Shown here piece by piece: positions 41,824 to 49,476 of a stretch of DNA of 49,508 nucleotides. The translations under genes were made by a program, and so were the position numbers. The stretch comes from an uncultured Lachnospiraceae bacterium (GTDB lineage: Bacteria; Bacillota; Clostridia; Lachnospirales; Lachnospiraceae): contig CAJTTT010000024.1 of assembly GCA_910579285.1 (NCBI GenBank), positions 1-49,508 of the forward strand, read 5' to 3'. Position 1 is the stretch's first letter. The number at the start of each line of letters is the position of its first letter. The notes beneath the pieces are model-generated. The model did no database searches. It was not told the origin of the DNA and saw nothing but the letters and a program-made list of their open reading frames with translations.

Positions 41824-42225
41824 GTGGACTGGGAAGAGAAGAACAGCGAAGAGACAGGTGAAGAGGCGGACGCTCTGGAGGAGGGCGGGGAGCCGGAAGA
41901 CGGGCTTGAGCCGGAGGATGAGATTGAGACTGCGGCTGAACGTGAGGCGAGGGAAAAACGTGAGGAAGAGGAGAGACAAGCGAAGGCGAGAAAGCGTAGA
42001 TTGATCCCTCCTTTTGTCATGTTACTTGCCGGAGCGGTTGTCAGCATTGACATGCGGATTCAGCGCTATGAACTCCAGCCGATGCTGATTGTTTTGCTGT
42101 GTGTGCTGCTGGGATTCTATTTTGTAGGACGGATCCTGCAGATTATGCTGGATCGGTTTGAGCAGCAGATACAGGAAGCCCACATGGAGGAGGGCGAGGT
42201 TATAGAAAAGGAACCTTTGGAGTAA
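41824..42225 (+). CDS. Unknown acidic two-helix membrane protein between cheD and fliA
   Basis: A 133-aa protein, start GTG with GAAGGG 7-8 nt upstream. The first about 40 residues are very acidic (Glu/Asp/Gly), followed by a basic stretch (KREEEERQAKARKRRLIP), a first hydrophobic segment (PPFVMLLAGAVVSIDM), a second (PMLIVLLCVLLGFYFVGRIL), and an acidic C-terminal tail (QQIQEAHMEEGEVIEKEPLE). Both ends would face the same side, probably the cytoplasm. I do not recognise a characterised family; by memory similar small membrane proteins occur at this place in related Lachnospiraceae. A motility link is inferred only from position. Confidence 0.8.
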   Translation: MDWEEKNSEETGEEADALEEGGEPEDGLEPEDEIETAAEREAREKREEEERQAKARKRRLIPPFVMLLAGAVVSIDMRIQRYELQPMLIVLLCVLLGFYFVGRILQIMLDRFEQQIQEAHMEEGEVIEKEPLE

Positions 42226-42255
42226 AATAGACAAAAAAGTGAGTAGGGACTCGGA

Positions 42256-43041
42256 ATGGACGAAGCAGGCAGAAGGAAGCTCTGGGAAGAGTACGCAGGT
42301 ACCAGATCCCCGGAGGTACGGGAAAAGATCATATTGGAATATGCGCCTCTGGTGAAGGTGGTGGCCGGACGTCTCAGCATGTATCTCGGGTACAATGTGG
42401 AGTATGAGGATCTTGTGAGCTACGGAATATTCGGACTGATTGACGCCATTGATAAGTTCGACTGTCTGAAGGACGTGAAGTTCGAGACCTATGCCAGTCT
42501 GAGAATACGCGGGGCGATACTGGATCAGATCCGAAAAATGGACTGGATTCCGCGGACCATCAGACAGAAACAGAAGCGGATCGATGCGGCCATCAAGGAG
42601 ATTGAGACGCAGTACGGCAGAAGCGCCACGGACGAGGAGATCGCCAGGCTTCTTGGCATTACGGACGAGGAGTATCTTGACTGGCAGTCCCAGATGAAGA
42701 TCACCAATGTGGTGTCGCTGAATGAATTTTTGGAGCAGGGAAGCGAAGTCTCCAACGAGGCTGGGAGCACGAAGAGTGCGGCCTTTGACTCGCCGGAAGA
42801 AATTCTGGAGAGGGACGAACTGAAGAAGATGCTGGAGCAGGCGCTTGAGCTTTTGACGGAAAAGGAGCGCAAGGTAATCGTTCTGTACTACTACGAGGAT
42901 CTGACCCTGAAGGAGATCAGCAACATTTTGGAGGTGTCTGAGTCGAGAATTTCCCAGCTCCACACCAGAGCGCTGCAGAAGATGAGGGGAAGGCTTGGAG
43001 AGTATATCGGCATCCTCACAGGAACGGACAGAAAGAAATAG
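42256..43041 (+). CDS. fliA: Flagellar sigma factor sigma-28 (FliA/SigD)
   Basis: Directs RNA polymerase to late flagellar and chemotaxis promoters. In 261 aa: region 2 (EYAPLVKVVAGRLSMYLGYN; EDLVSYGIFGLIDAIDKFD; FETYASLRIRGAILDQIRKM), region 3 (RSATDEEIARLLGITDEEYL), and region 4 with the helix-turn-helix (LTEKERKVIVLYYYEDLTLK, EISNILEVSESRISQLHTRA). Normal length. Its inhibitor flgM is not in the window. The Shine-Dalgarno site is weak (AGGGACTCGG). Confidence 0.98.
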   Translation: MDEAGRRKLWEEYAGTRSPEVREKIILEYAPLVKVVAGRLSMYLGYNVEYEDLVSYGIFGLIDAIDKFDCLKDVKFETYASLRIRGAILDQIRKMDWIPRTIRQKQKRIDAAIKEIETQYGRSATDEEIARLLGITDEEYLDWQSQMKITNVVSLNEFLEQGSEVSNEAGSTKSAAFDSPEEILERDELKKMLEQALELLTEKERKVIVLYYYEDLTLKEISNILEVSESRISQLHTRALQKMRGRLGEYIGILTGTDRKK

Positions 43042-43077
43042 GATAGGGCACAATTATTCAGCATAGGGTATTGTACT

Positions 43078-44703
43078 TTGCTGCAAAATCCGAACGAAAA
43101 CATGGTGGCAGATATGAACGGATATTTCAGACTGGTGAACCGGGAAGGGGCGTCGATGCTCAAGCTGTTTCCACCGAAGGGGGCAGGGAAACCCATTGAT
43201 TTGACGGATGTGGTCGAGTACCTGACGATGAAGGACTATGCCTGTGAACTGCCGATACTTAAGCGGGCGGTGGAGAACGCAGCGAGAGAAGAGCAGGAGG
43301 TTTGTCTCGGAAACGAGACAAGACTTTTGGAGAGAGAATGTTATAAGCTGAGAGTGGGGCCTGACAAGATGCGGGCCTTTGTGAAGTTTTATGCAGCTTC
43401 CGAAGGCGGAGAAAATATGACTGCCGAAGAACTGATCAACGATCTGAAACTTCGGGGAATAAAGTGCGGCATCCGCACGGAAAACATCGCGGGTTTTTTT
43501 AAGAAGAGAGAATATCTGGAAGAAATTCTTGTAGCGGAGGGGCGTGAGCCCGTTCAGGGAAAACATGCTTACATTGAATATAAATTTAATACGGACAAAA
43601 AGGCAAAGCCTACATTGAACGGTGACGGGAGCGTAGACTTCTTCCACTTGAATATACTAAATCATTGTAACAAGGGAGATGTGCTGGCAGTCCTGCACCC
43701 GGAGGAGCCGGGTAAGCCGGGTGAAGATCTTTCTGGAAATCGGATTGCGCCTGCGGAGGTGCGAAAAGAAACATTAAAGTTTGGACACAATATTGAATTG
43801 TCTGAGGATCGCAGCACAATTACCGCCAAGGTCGACGGTCATGTGGAACTGGTGGAGGGCACGGTTTTTGTCTCGGATGAGCTGCTGGTGGAGAATGTGG
43901 ATAATTCCACCGGTAATATTGATTATGAGGGCAATGTACAGATCGGCGGCAATGTGGCCACAAACTTTCAGGTGAAGGCAAAGGGCGATATTGTGGTAAA
44001 GGGCGTTGTGGAGGGCGCGCAGCTTACGGCCGGCGGCAATATTATCATTGCCAGGGGCATGAACGGTATGGGCCGGGGTATATTGAAAGCCGGCGGCAAT
44101 ATTGTGGCGAAGTTCCTGGAAAACGCCACCGCAGAGGCGGAAGGGTATGTGGCTTCCGAGTCCATCCTGCACAGCAGGGTAACAGCGGGCGGGGAGGTCA
44201 ACGTGGATGGCAGGCGCGGCTTTATCACAGGCGGGAAAGTCTGTGCGACAGGCAGCATCCATGTGAAGACGCTCGGTTCAGAGATGGGTGCGGATACGAT
44301 CGTGGAGGTGGGAGCCGATCCCAAACGGAAGGCGCGCATCAATCAGCTGCAGAAGCAGATCGGAGAGGACACCAAATTTTTGCAGACTTTGCAGCCAACG
44401 CTGCTGTCCGCAAAGAAAAAACTTGCCAGAGGCGTGAAACTGAACCCGGAACAGATTCAGCAGATACAGTCTATGGCGGCATTGAATAAGCAGAAAACCG
44501 ATGCAATAGAGTCGGCAAATAATGAGATAGAGGAACTGCAGAAACATATGACATGCGCCTCGGAAACAGCCGTGTGCGTAAAAGGGGAAGTGTATCCCGG
44601 TACACGGATCTGCATAGGGGACGTGTCTATGGTTGTGCAGAAAACGGCACGCTTCTGCCGTTTCATCAGAGAGCGCGGCGATGTGAAAATGGCGCCGTTA
44701 TAG
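43078..44703 (+). CDS. FapA/DUF342-family beta-helix protein
   Basis: Seen: an N-terminal variable region, a FapA-type middle (DGSVDFFHLNILNHCNKGDV; VLHPEEPGKPGEDLSGNRI), a long right-handed beta-helix with repeated GG-N-I/V turns (YEGNVQIGGNVATNFQVKAK; GAQLTAGGNIIIARGM), and a C-terminal coiled coil (INQLQKQIGEDTKFLQTLQP). DUF342 proteins are polymer-forming or scaffold proteins of unclear role, and the family is often found near flagellar genes. The start is uncertain: TTG 43078 (541 aa), ATG 43102 or ATG 43114; the last gives the family-like MNGYFRLV and has GGTGG 5 nt upstream. First gene after fliA. Confidence 0.82.
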   Translation: MLQNPNENMVADMNGYFRLVNREGASMLKLFPPKGAGKPIDLTDVVEYLTMKDYACELPILKRAVENAAREEQEVCLGNETRLLERECYKLRVGPDKMRAFVKFYAASEGGENMTAEELINDLKLRGIKCGIRTENIAGFFKKREYLEEILVAEGREPVQGKHAYIEYKFNTDKKAKPTLNGDGSVDFFHLNILNHCNKGDVLAVLHPEEPGKPGEDLSGNRIAPAEVRKETLKFGHNIELSEDRSTITAKVDGHVELVEGTVFVSDELLVENVDNSTGNIDYEGNVQIGGNVATNFQVKAKGDIVVKGVVEGAQLTAGGNIIIARGMNGMGRGILKAGGNIVAKFLENATAEAEGYVASESILHSRVTAGGEVNVDGRRGFITGGKVCATGSIHVKTLGSEMGADTIVEVGADPKRKARINQLQKQIGEDTKFLQTLQPTLLSAKKKLARGVKLNPEQIQQIQSMAALNKQKTDAIESANNEIEELQKHMTCASETAVCVKGEVYPGTRICIGDVSMVVQKTARFCRFIRERGDVKMAPL

Positions 44704-44756
44704 AATGGGAAAAGGGAGTTGTGGGAGTAACCACATAGGCTTCGGAAAGGGGTATT

Positions 44757-45074
44757 ATGGCGATAGGCTTTGTGGAAATGCAGGGACAGATTACAAGGGC
44801 GCAGGATTTCACCACTGTCAAGCATAATGAGGATACGAAGGGACTGGTGGATCAGGCGAATTTTGGGCAGCAGTTGACGAGACAGGTGGAAAAGCAGACG
44901 CAGAGGGTCAACCAGAAAGATAAGGCGGAAAACAGACAGAAAAAATTTGACGCGAAGGAAAAGGGAAGTAACGAATACCACGGAGACGGCGGCCGGAACA
45001 GAAAGAAGGCGAGCCAGAATTCTGACGGCAAGGTGCTGTTAAAAGGAGTGAGTACCTTTGACGCTATGGGATAG
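44757..45074 (+). CDS. Unknown 105-aa hydrophilic fla-operon protein
   Basis: No membrane segment or signal. Starts MAIGFVEMQGQITRAQDFTT and is rich in Lys, Gln, Glu and Asn throughout (QQLTRQVEKQTQRVNQKDKA), ending in VLLKGVSTFDAMG. AAAGGGG precedes the ATG. It resembles in style small hypothetical proteins at the end of clostridial fla/che operons that begin with an I-x-x-x-x-x-Q motif and have a charged disordered remainder; this comparison is from memory. Composition suggests a disordered binding partner. No function can be assigned. Confidence 0.75.
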   Translation: MAIGFVEMQGQITRAQDFTTVKHNEDTKGLVDQANFGQQLTRQVEKQTQRVNQKDKAENRQKKFDAKEKGSNEYHGDGGRNRKKASQNSDGKVLLKGVSTFDAMG

Positions 45075-45113
45075 AGCCAGAAATCGGAAGGCCGGATTAC
45101 GAAAGGGAGAAGT

Positions 45114-46229
45114 ATGAGTATAATAGAGATCGTTCTGATTATCATCGGGGCAGTGATATTTCTTTTGGGGTATCTTCTGCCGTCAGGGAAGAGGGACGTG
45201 GATGAGGAAGTGCAGCTGATCAGCGAGGCTGAAATCAGAAAACTGGTGGAGGGAGAAGCGGAGGGTGTCAGGGAAAGGATCTCTGACATCGTGGATGAGA
45301 CCATCGGTTATTCCATTGAAAAGACAGAGCGCGCGATGGAGCGGGTGGCCAATGAAAAGATTATGGCTGTTAACGAGTATTCGGACACCGTGCTGGAGGA
45401 AATCAATAAAAATCATAAGGAAGTGACCTTCCTCTATGATATGCTCAATGACAAGCATGAAACCTTGATGGTCAGTATCGGGGAAGCGAATCAGGTAGCG
45501 GAAGAGATCAGGCAGACTGTGCGCGATGCGGAAATCACAGCCAGGGAGACGGCGAAGACGGCGAAGGCGGCCGAGGATGCAGCGGAAGGCGCTCTGATGC
45601 GGATCCGTCATGCGGAAACTTCTGCCAGAGAAGCGCAGGAGGCGGTGCAGGAGGCAGTACATTCCGTGATGGGCGCTGTGGAAGATACCCGCACCGATCT
45701 CTGGTCGATTCAGAACGCGGGCGTATACCAGCCTGAGCCGGTGGAAGAGGTGCAGGCATCCCGGGTATTCCCGGTGAAGGAAGAGGAAGAGACATTCTAT
45801 GAGCCGGAGCCGGCGTATGCGCATATTCCCGAGGAGCAGGAGGAGCCTGTGGAGGAAGACGACTTCCAGCCGATCAGACCCAAAAGAGTGGAGATTATCC
45901 ATGAACCTGAGGCGGATTATGTAGCCGGGGAGCGGGAACTTTCCACAAGTGCGGCTTTTGCCGAGATGGGAATTTTCGGGAACCGCGAGTCAGGCGGCGG
46001 GGAATTCAGGGACAGCAGAGAACCTGGCGACAGGGAGACCATGCATGTGCCGGAAGAGCCGCGCGGGGTTGATATCCGCTTTGCCCAGGGAAAAGATAAC
46101 GGGCGTAATAGCAATGAGAGAATTTTGGAGCTTCACAAGGCCGGCAAGTCGAATATGGCGATCGCCAAGGAACTTGGTCTTGGTCTTGGCGAGGTGAAAC
46201 TGGTGATAGACCTGTTTGAGGGCGTGTAG
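45114..46229 (+). CDS. DUF6115-like membrane-anchored coiled-coil protein (SwrB position)
   Basis: A 371-aa protein: N-terminal membrane anchor (IIEIVLIIIGAVIFLLGYLL), a long coiled coil with many Ala/Glu/Arg heptads (about residues 35-205), an acidic Pro/Glu-rich linker, and a C-terminal HTH-like motif (NERILELHKAGKSNMAIAKE, then LGLGLGEVKLVIDLF). This C terminus matches my memory of DUF6115. Bacillus SwrB, which activates the FliM/FliP assembly step, has the same layout (anchor, coiled coil, C-terminal helical motif) and the same place, between sigD and rpsB; homology is inference. AAAGGGAG precedes the ATG by 4-5 nt. Confidence 0.82.
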   Translation: MSIIEIVLIIIGAVIFLLGYLLPSGKRDVDEEVQLISEAEIRKLVEGEAEGVRERISDIVDETIGYSIEKTERAMERVANEKIMAVNEYSDTVLEEINKNHKEVTFLYDMLNDKHETLMVSIGEANQVAEEIRQTVRDAEITARETAKTAKAAEDAAEGALMRIRHAETSAREAQEAVQEAVHSVMGAVEDTRTDLWSIQNAGVYQPEPVEEVQASRVFPVKEEEETFYEPEPAYAHIPEEQEEPVEEDDFQPIRPKRVEIIHEPEADYVAGERELSTSAAFAEMGIFGNRESGGGEFRDSREPGDRETMHVPEEPRGVDIRFAQGKDNGRNSNERILELHKAGKSNMAIAKELGLGLGEVKLVIDLFEGV

Positions 46230-46230
46230 G

Positions 46231-46992
46231 ATGGAGAAAAAATATTATTTCCGCGGACTTGGCCTGGGCATTATCGTAACGGCTGTTATTATGGGGATTG
46301 CTCTGTCGGGCGGCGGAAAGAAGACGATGACTGACGATGAGGTGATAGCCCGGGCGAAAAAACTGGGTATGATAGAGGATTCTACCCTGCTGGAATCTGA
46401 GGAGAACATGCAGGATGGGCAGGGGGAAGCTGAGGCTGCGCCTGAGCAGAAGGAAACCGCCGTGAAAAAAGAGGATCCTGTGAAAAAGGATGATCCCGTG
46501 AAAAAGGACATTGCGGCGGCAGAGCAGAAGGAGGAGACGGCGGAGAAGACCGATCCGGGGCAGGTGGAGCCTGTGGAGGGTGCGCCGGAATCTTTGCAGG
46601 AGAAGGAGAACAAAGCGGCAGAGGCTGAGCAGTCCGGGGCGGCAGAGACCAAAGAGCCGGAAGCGCAGGAGAAGAAAGAAACGGGGAAGACGGAGACGGC
46701 AAAGGCGACAGAGAAAAAGCCTTCCGCAGACACGAATGAGATGACAAAACAGGATGAAGATGTCCCGAAACCCAAAGCGGGGAAGGTCAAAAGCGTGACC
46801 ATTTCCAGCGGTGACGGTTCCTATACGGTGGCGAAGAAGCTGGCTGACGCCGGCGTTGTGAGTTCGGCCGCTTCTTATGATGAGTTTTTATGTGCGAATG
46901 GTTATGACAAGAAACTCAGACCCGGAACGTTTGATATTCCAGAGCAGGCCAGTGAAGAGCAGATTGCAAGAATTGTGACGGGCCAGGAATAG
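46231..46992 (+). CDS. Membrane-anchored MltG/YceG-like protein lacking the catalytic domain
   Basis: A 253-aa protein with an N-terminal anchor (LGLGIIVTAVIMGIALSGG), a helix with DDEVIARAKKLGMI, a long Lys/Glu/Pro/Ala-rich wall-spanning-type linker, and a C-terminal domain of about 65 residues (SGDGSYTVAKKLADAGVVSS, then ANGYDKKLRPGTFDIP) like the LysM-like N-terminal part of endolytic transglycosylase MltG. The catalytic half of MltG is absent, so it may bind peptidoglycan rather than cut it. ATG 46231 is two nucleotides after the previous stop; no clear Shine-Dalgarno, so coupling is likely. Confidence 0.8.
   Translation: MEKKYYFRGLGLGIIVTAVIMGIALSGGGKKTMTDDEVIARAKKLGMIEDSTLLESEENMQDGQGEAEAAPEQKETAVKKEDPVKKDDPVKKDIAAAEQKEETAEKTDPGQVEPVEGAPESLQEKENKAAEAEQSGAAETKEPEAQEKKETGKTETAKATEKKPSADTNEMTKQDEDVPKPKAGKVKSVTISSGDGSYTVAKKLADAGVVSSAASYDEFLCANGYDKKLRPGTFDIPEQASEEQIARIVTGQE
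46462..46509 (+). repeat. Triple VKK(E/D)DP coding repeat
   Basis: Three near-identical units (gtgaaaaaagaggatcct type, 18 nt) in tandem encode VKKEDP-VKKDDP-VKKDIA inside the linker of the MltG-like protein; a candidate for length variation between strains. Confidence 0.7.
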
Positions 46993-47009
46993 AATGACTA
47001 CTCACTCGT

Positions 47010-47035
47010 GAGAATGCCGGGAAAGAGGCATTCTC
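47010..47035 (+). terminator. Hairpin at the 3' end of the fla/che cluster
   Basis: GAGAATGCC (47010-47018) pairs perfectly with GGCATTCTC (47027-47035) around an 8-nt loop. It is overlapped by CTCAC-TC-GTGAG (47001-47012), which could form an alternative, mutually exclusive hairpin. No T-run follows, so it is a weak terminator or a processing/attenuation structure before the chemoreceptor gene. Confidence 0.45.
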
Positions 47036-47075
47036 TGTATAAGAGTCAGAGAACAAGGCGAAAAGGAGAGACATT

Positions 47076-49160
47076 ATGAAATCGATTAAAGCAAGAGTTT
47101 TGGCTGCAGTGATTGTATGCACCCTCCTGACCTCCCTGATCTGCGGCGGAGTCAGCATCATCAATTCCAGAAAGACAGTGTATCAGGATTCCCAGAAGGA
47201 AATGCAGTATGCATGCACCAATCAGGCCGATGCGCTCAACGCACAGATGAGCAGGGTGGAGCAGTCTGTCAACACGGCATATAACGTTGCCCTGCAGCAG
47301 CTCACCGACGTACAGGCATTCAAGACGGATAAGGCATATGTGGATGCTTTCAATAGTATCATGGAGCAGATGCTCTATGAGATCGGTGGAAATACGGAGG
47401 GCGCACTGACGGCATACATCCGCTATAACCCGGAGTTCACAGAGCCGGACAGCGGCGTGTTCTGGAGCAGAAGCAGCGATGCGGAAAAGTTCGAAGCGCT
47501 TGTCCCCACAGATTTTTCCATGTACGATCCCGATGACCTGGAGCATGTGGGCTGGTACTACATACCTGTAAAGAACGGGAAACCGACATGGATGGATCCG
47601 TACTTAAATTCCAATATTAACGTCTATATGGTGTCCTATGTCATTCCCATTGTGATGGAAGGGGAGTCCATCGGCATCATCGGTATGGACATTGCATTTG
47701 ACAAGTTTACGGCAACTGTGGATCATGCGACGGTGTTTGAGACAGGCTCCGCTTTTCTGGTGGATGCTGGCGGCAATATTGCGTATCACAAAGAGATAGA
47801 GGCGGGAACGGCAATCGCACAGGCTGAATCGTCGGGCGTTATTGCGGGCGCGCTGGCTGATCCGGCGTTGGAAGGACTGCCGGTCAGTTACACTTACCAG
47901 GGGCTGGAAAAGGACATGTGTTACAGAACGCTTATCAACGGCATGCAGTATGTGCTGACGGCGCCGGAATCGGAGATGAAGAGCGCGGCCAGCCGCATTA
48001 CGATGCTGATTATGATAGGCATGCTCATCGCTGTAGCGATCTCTGTTGTGATCGGCGTGATCATGGGGCTGGTGATTACCAGACCGATCACACAGATCAA
48101 TGATATTGTGTCCAAGACAGCCCAGTTTAATTTCTCTAAGAATGAAAACAGCGACAGGCTCTGCAGAAGGCAGGATGAGAGCGGCAGCATGGCTAATTCC
48201 CTCAGGGAGATGCGCGGCAGTCTGCGCGCTATGGTGGCGGATATACAGAGAACATACTCGGATCTGGATGATACGCTGATGAAGCTTTCTGACACAACCG
48301 AACAGGTTAAGGGCATGAGCGGGGAGAATACGGAGACGACACAGGGACTTGCAGCGGCTATGGAGGAGACGGCGGCGGCTATGGAGACGGTCAATAATAC
48401 AGTGATCCAGATCAGAGAACGCGCCCAGGTGATCCGGGATAATTCCATCATAGGAGAAAAGGCGTCTCTGGAGAGCAAGCAGCGCGCCGGCAATCTGAAA
48501 AATACAACGGGAGAAGCCCAGAATAAGACCACGCAGATGTACCGGGGCGTGCAGGAGAGGAGCGCAGCGGCTATGGAGCAGGCGCGGGCGGTGGAGAAGA
48601 TCAACCAGCTCACCCAGTCCATTCTGGATATTTCCGGGCAGACGAATCTGCTGGCGTTAAACGCGTCGATTGAGGCGGCGAGAGCAGGAGAGGCCGGCAG
48701 AGGTTTTGCGGTGGTTGCAGACGAGATCGGCGGACTGGCATCCCAGACATCTTCCACAGTGTCCAATATCAATGGCATCACCACGGAGGTCAACCAGGCG
48801 GTTGGAAATATGGAAACCTGTTTACAGGAGATCCTTACCTTCTTAGAGGATACCGTACTGAAAGATTACAGTGATTTTATGGGTGTTGCGGAGAAGTATA
48901 CGCAGGACGCCTCAGACTTTGAGGAAAACATGAAGAGCATCGGCGTTGAGGTGGAAACTCTGCTCTCAGCCATTGTGGAGATTGCAGATTCAGTCAACAG
49001 CATCACGATGACAGTGGGTGAGGCGGCCGACAATATCAGCAGCATAGCGCAGAAGACGCTTGATGTGTCCCAGCTTGTGGAGGGCAATGCTGAGCTGATG
49101 GAGACCAATTCTGAGAATGTGGTAAAGCTGAAAAATATTGTGGATATGTTCCACAACTGA
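47076..49160 (+). CDS. Methyl-accepting chemotaxis protein with dCache-type sensor
   Basis: Transmembrane chemoreceptor, 694 aa. Seen: first membrane segment (VLAAVIVCTLLTSLICGGVS), an extracellular double-Cache-like region (residues about 35-300; WYYIPVKNGKPTWMDPYLNS, YVIPIVMEGESIGIIGMDI), second membrane segment (TMLIMIGMLIAVAISVVIGV), HAMP domain (TRPITQINDIVSKTAQFNFS), and the signalling tip (ISGQTNLLALNASIEAARAG, EAGRGFAVVADEIGGLASQT). No C-terminal NWETF-type CheR tether. AAAGGAG is 7 nt from the ATG. The ligand cannot be told; the arginine-tryptophan amino-acid motif of dCache_1AA is not clear. No sigma-28 promoter seen upstream. Confidence 0.95.
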   Translation: MKSIKARVLAAVIVCTLLTSLICGGVSIINSRKTVYQDSQKEMQYACTNQADALNAQMSRVEQSVNTAYNVALQQLTDVQAFKTDKAYVDAFNSIMEQMLYEIGGNTEGALTAYIRYNPEFTEPDSGVFWSRSSDAEKFEALVPTDFSMYDPDDLEHVGWYYIPVKNGKPTWMDPYLNSNINVYMVSYVIPIVMEGESIGIIGMDIAFDKFTATVDHATVFETGSAFLVDAGGNIAYHKEIEAGTAIAQAESSGVIAGALADPALEGLPVSYTYQGLEKDMCYRTLINGMQYVLTAPESEMKSAASRITMLIMIGMLIAVAISVVIGVIMGLVITRPITQINDIVSKTAQFNFSKNENSDRLCRRQDESGSMANSLREMRGSLRAMVADIQRTYSDLDDTLMKLSDTTEQVKGMSGENTETTQGLAAAMEETAAAMETVNNTVIQIRERAQVIRDNSIIGEKASLESKQRAGNLKNTTGEAQNKTTQMYRGVQERSAAAMEQARAVEKINQLTQSILDISGQTNLLALNASIEAARAGEAGRGFAVVADEIGGLASQTSSTVSNINGITTEVNQAVGNMETCLQEILTFLEDTVLKDYSDFMGVAEKYTQDASDFEENMKSIGVEVETLLSAIVEIADSVNSITMTVGEAADNISSIAQKTLDVSQLVEGNAELMETNSENVVKLKNIVDMFHN

Positions 49161-49171
49161 CAGACGAAGGG

Positions 49172-49216
49172 AGCGCTTCTTTGCAGCATGCCGCCGGCAT
49201 GGGCACAAGAAGCGCT
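49172..49216 (+). terminator. Branched hairpin terminator after the chemoreceptor gene
   Basis: AGCGCTTCTT (49172-49181) and AAGAAGCGCT (49207-49216) are perfect complements and enclose a second perfect hairpin CATGCC-GCC-GGCATG (49187-49201). Downstream bases are T/G-rich (TTGTGCCGTTATTTGTGCTGTTTTT) but not a clean T-run, so termination efficiency is uncertain. Confidence 0.6.
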
Positions 49217-49253
49217 TGTGCCGTTATTTGTGCTGTTTTTCGTGTTTCTCCTC

Positions 49254-49282
49254 TTGCAAGGGGAAATTTTTTGTGTTATAGT
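49254..49282 (+). promoter_or_regulatory. rpsB: Candidate sigma-A promoter of rpsB
   Basis: TTGCAA (49254-49259), 17 nt, TATAGT (49277-49282): identical in both boxes and spacing to the topA promoter at 7105-7133. Transcription would begin near 49289. Confidence 0.7.
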
Positions 49283-49476
49283 ATTTGAGTGCGCGCAGAG
49301 CGTATATATCCTATTAATCACATATATCCAGCCCATGCCGGTGCCCTTTTATGCGCAGGAGTACACAGTCAGATTTGCTGTAGAAGCAGCATGCATCCCG
49401 CGCGGCGAGCGAAGCTTGTTTTCGGGTGGCAGGGAGGCGCAAGGTATATGGCAGACAACCAAACGGAGGTAGAGTT
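49283..49476 (+). promoter_or_regulatory. Long rpsB 5' leader
   Basis: About 190 nt lie between the promoter and the rpsB start. No convincing protein-coding gene is seen: the frame crossing it (49188-49472) begins within the upstream terminator hairpin. Long leaders of ribosomal protein genes often carry autoregulatory RNA structures; I could not fold this one reliably, so a regulatory RNA is only a possibility. GGAGGT at 49465-49470 is the rpsB ribosome binding site. Confidence 0.4.

Noticed and set aside
47038..47043. TATAAG as a -10 box of the chemoreceptor gene
   Set aside because: No acceptable -35 at 16-18 nt and it sits just after a hairpin stem.
49188..49472. 94-codon frame between the chemoreceptor gene and rpsB
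   Set aside because: Begins inside the terminator hairpin and crosses the rpsB promoter; no ribosome site.
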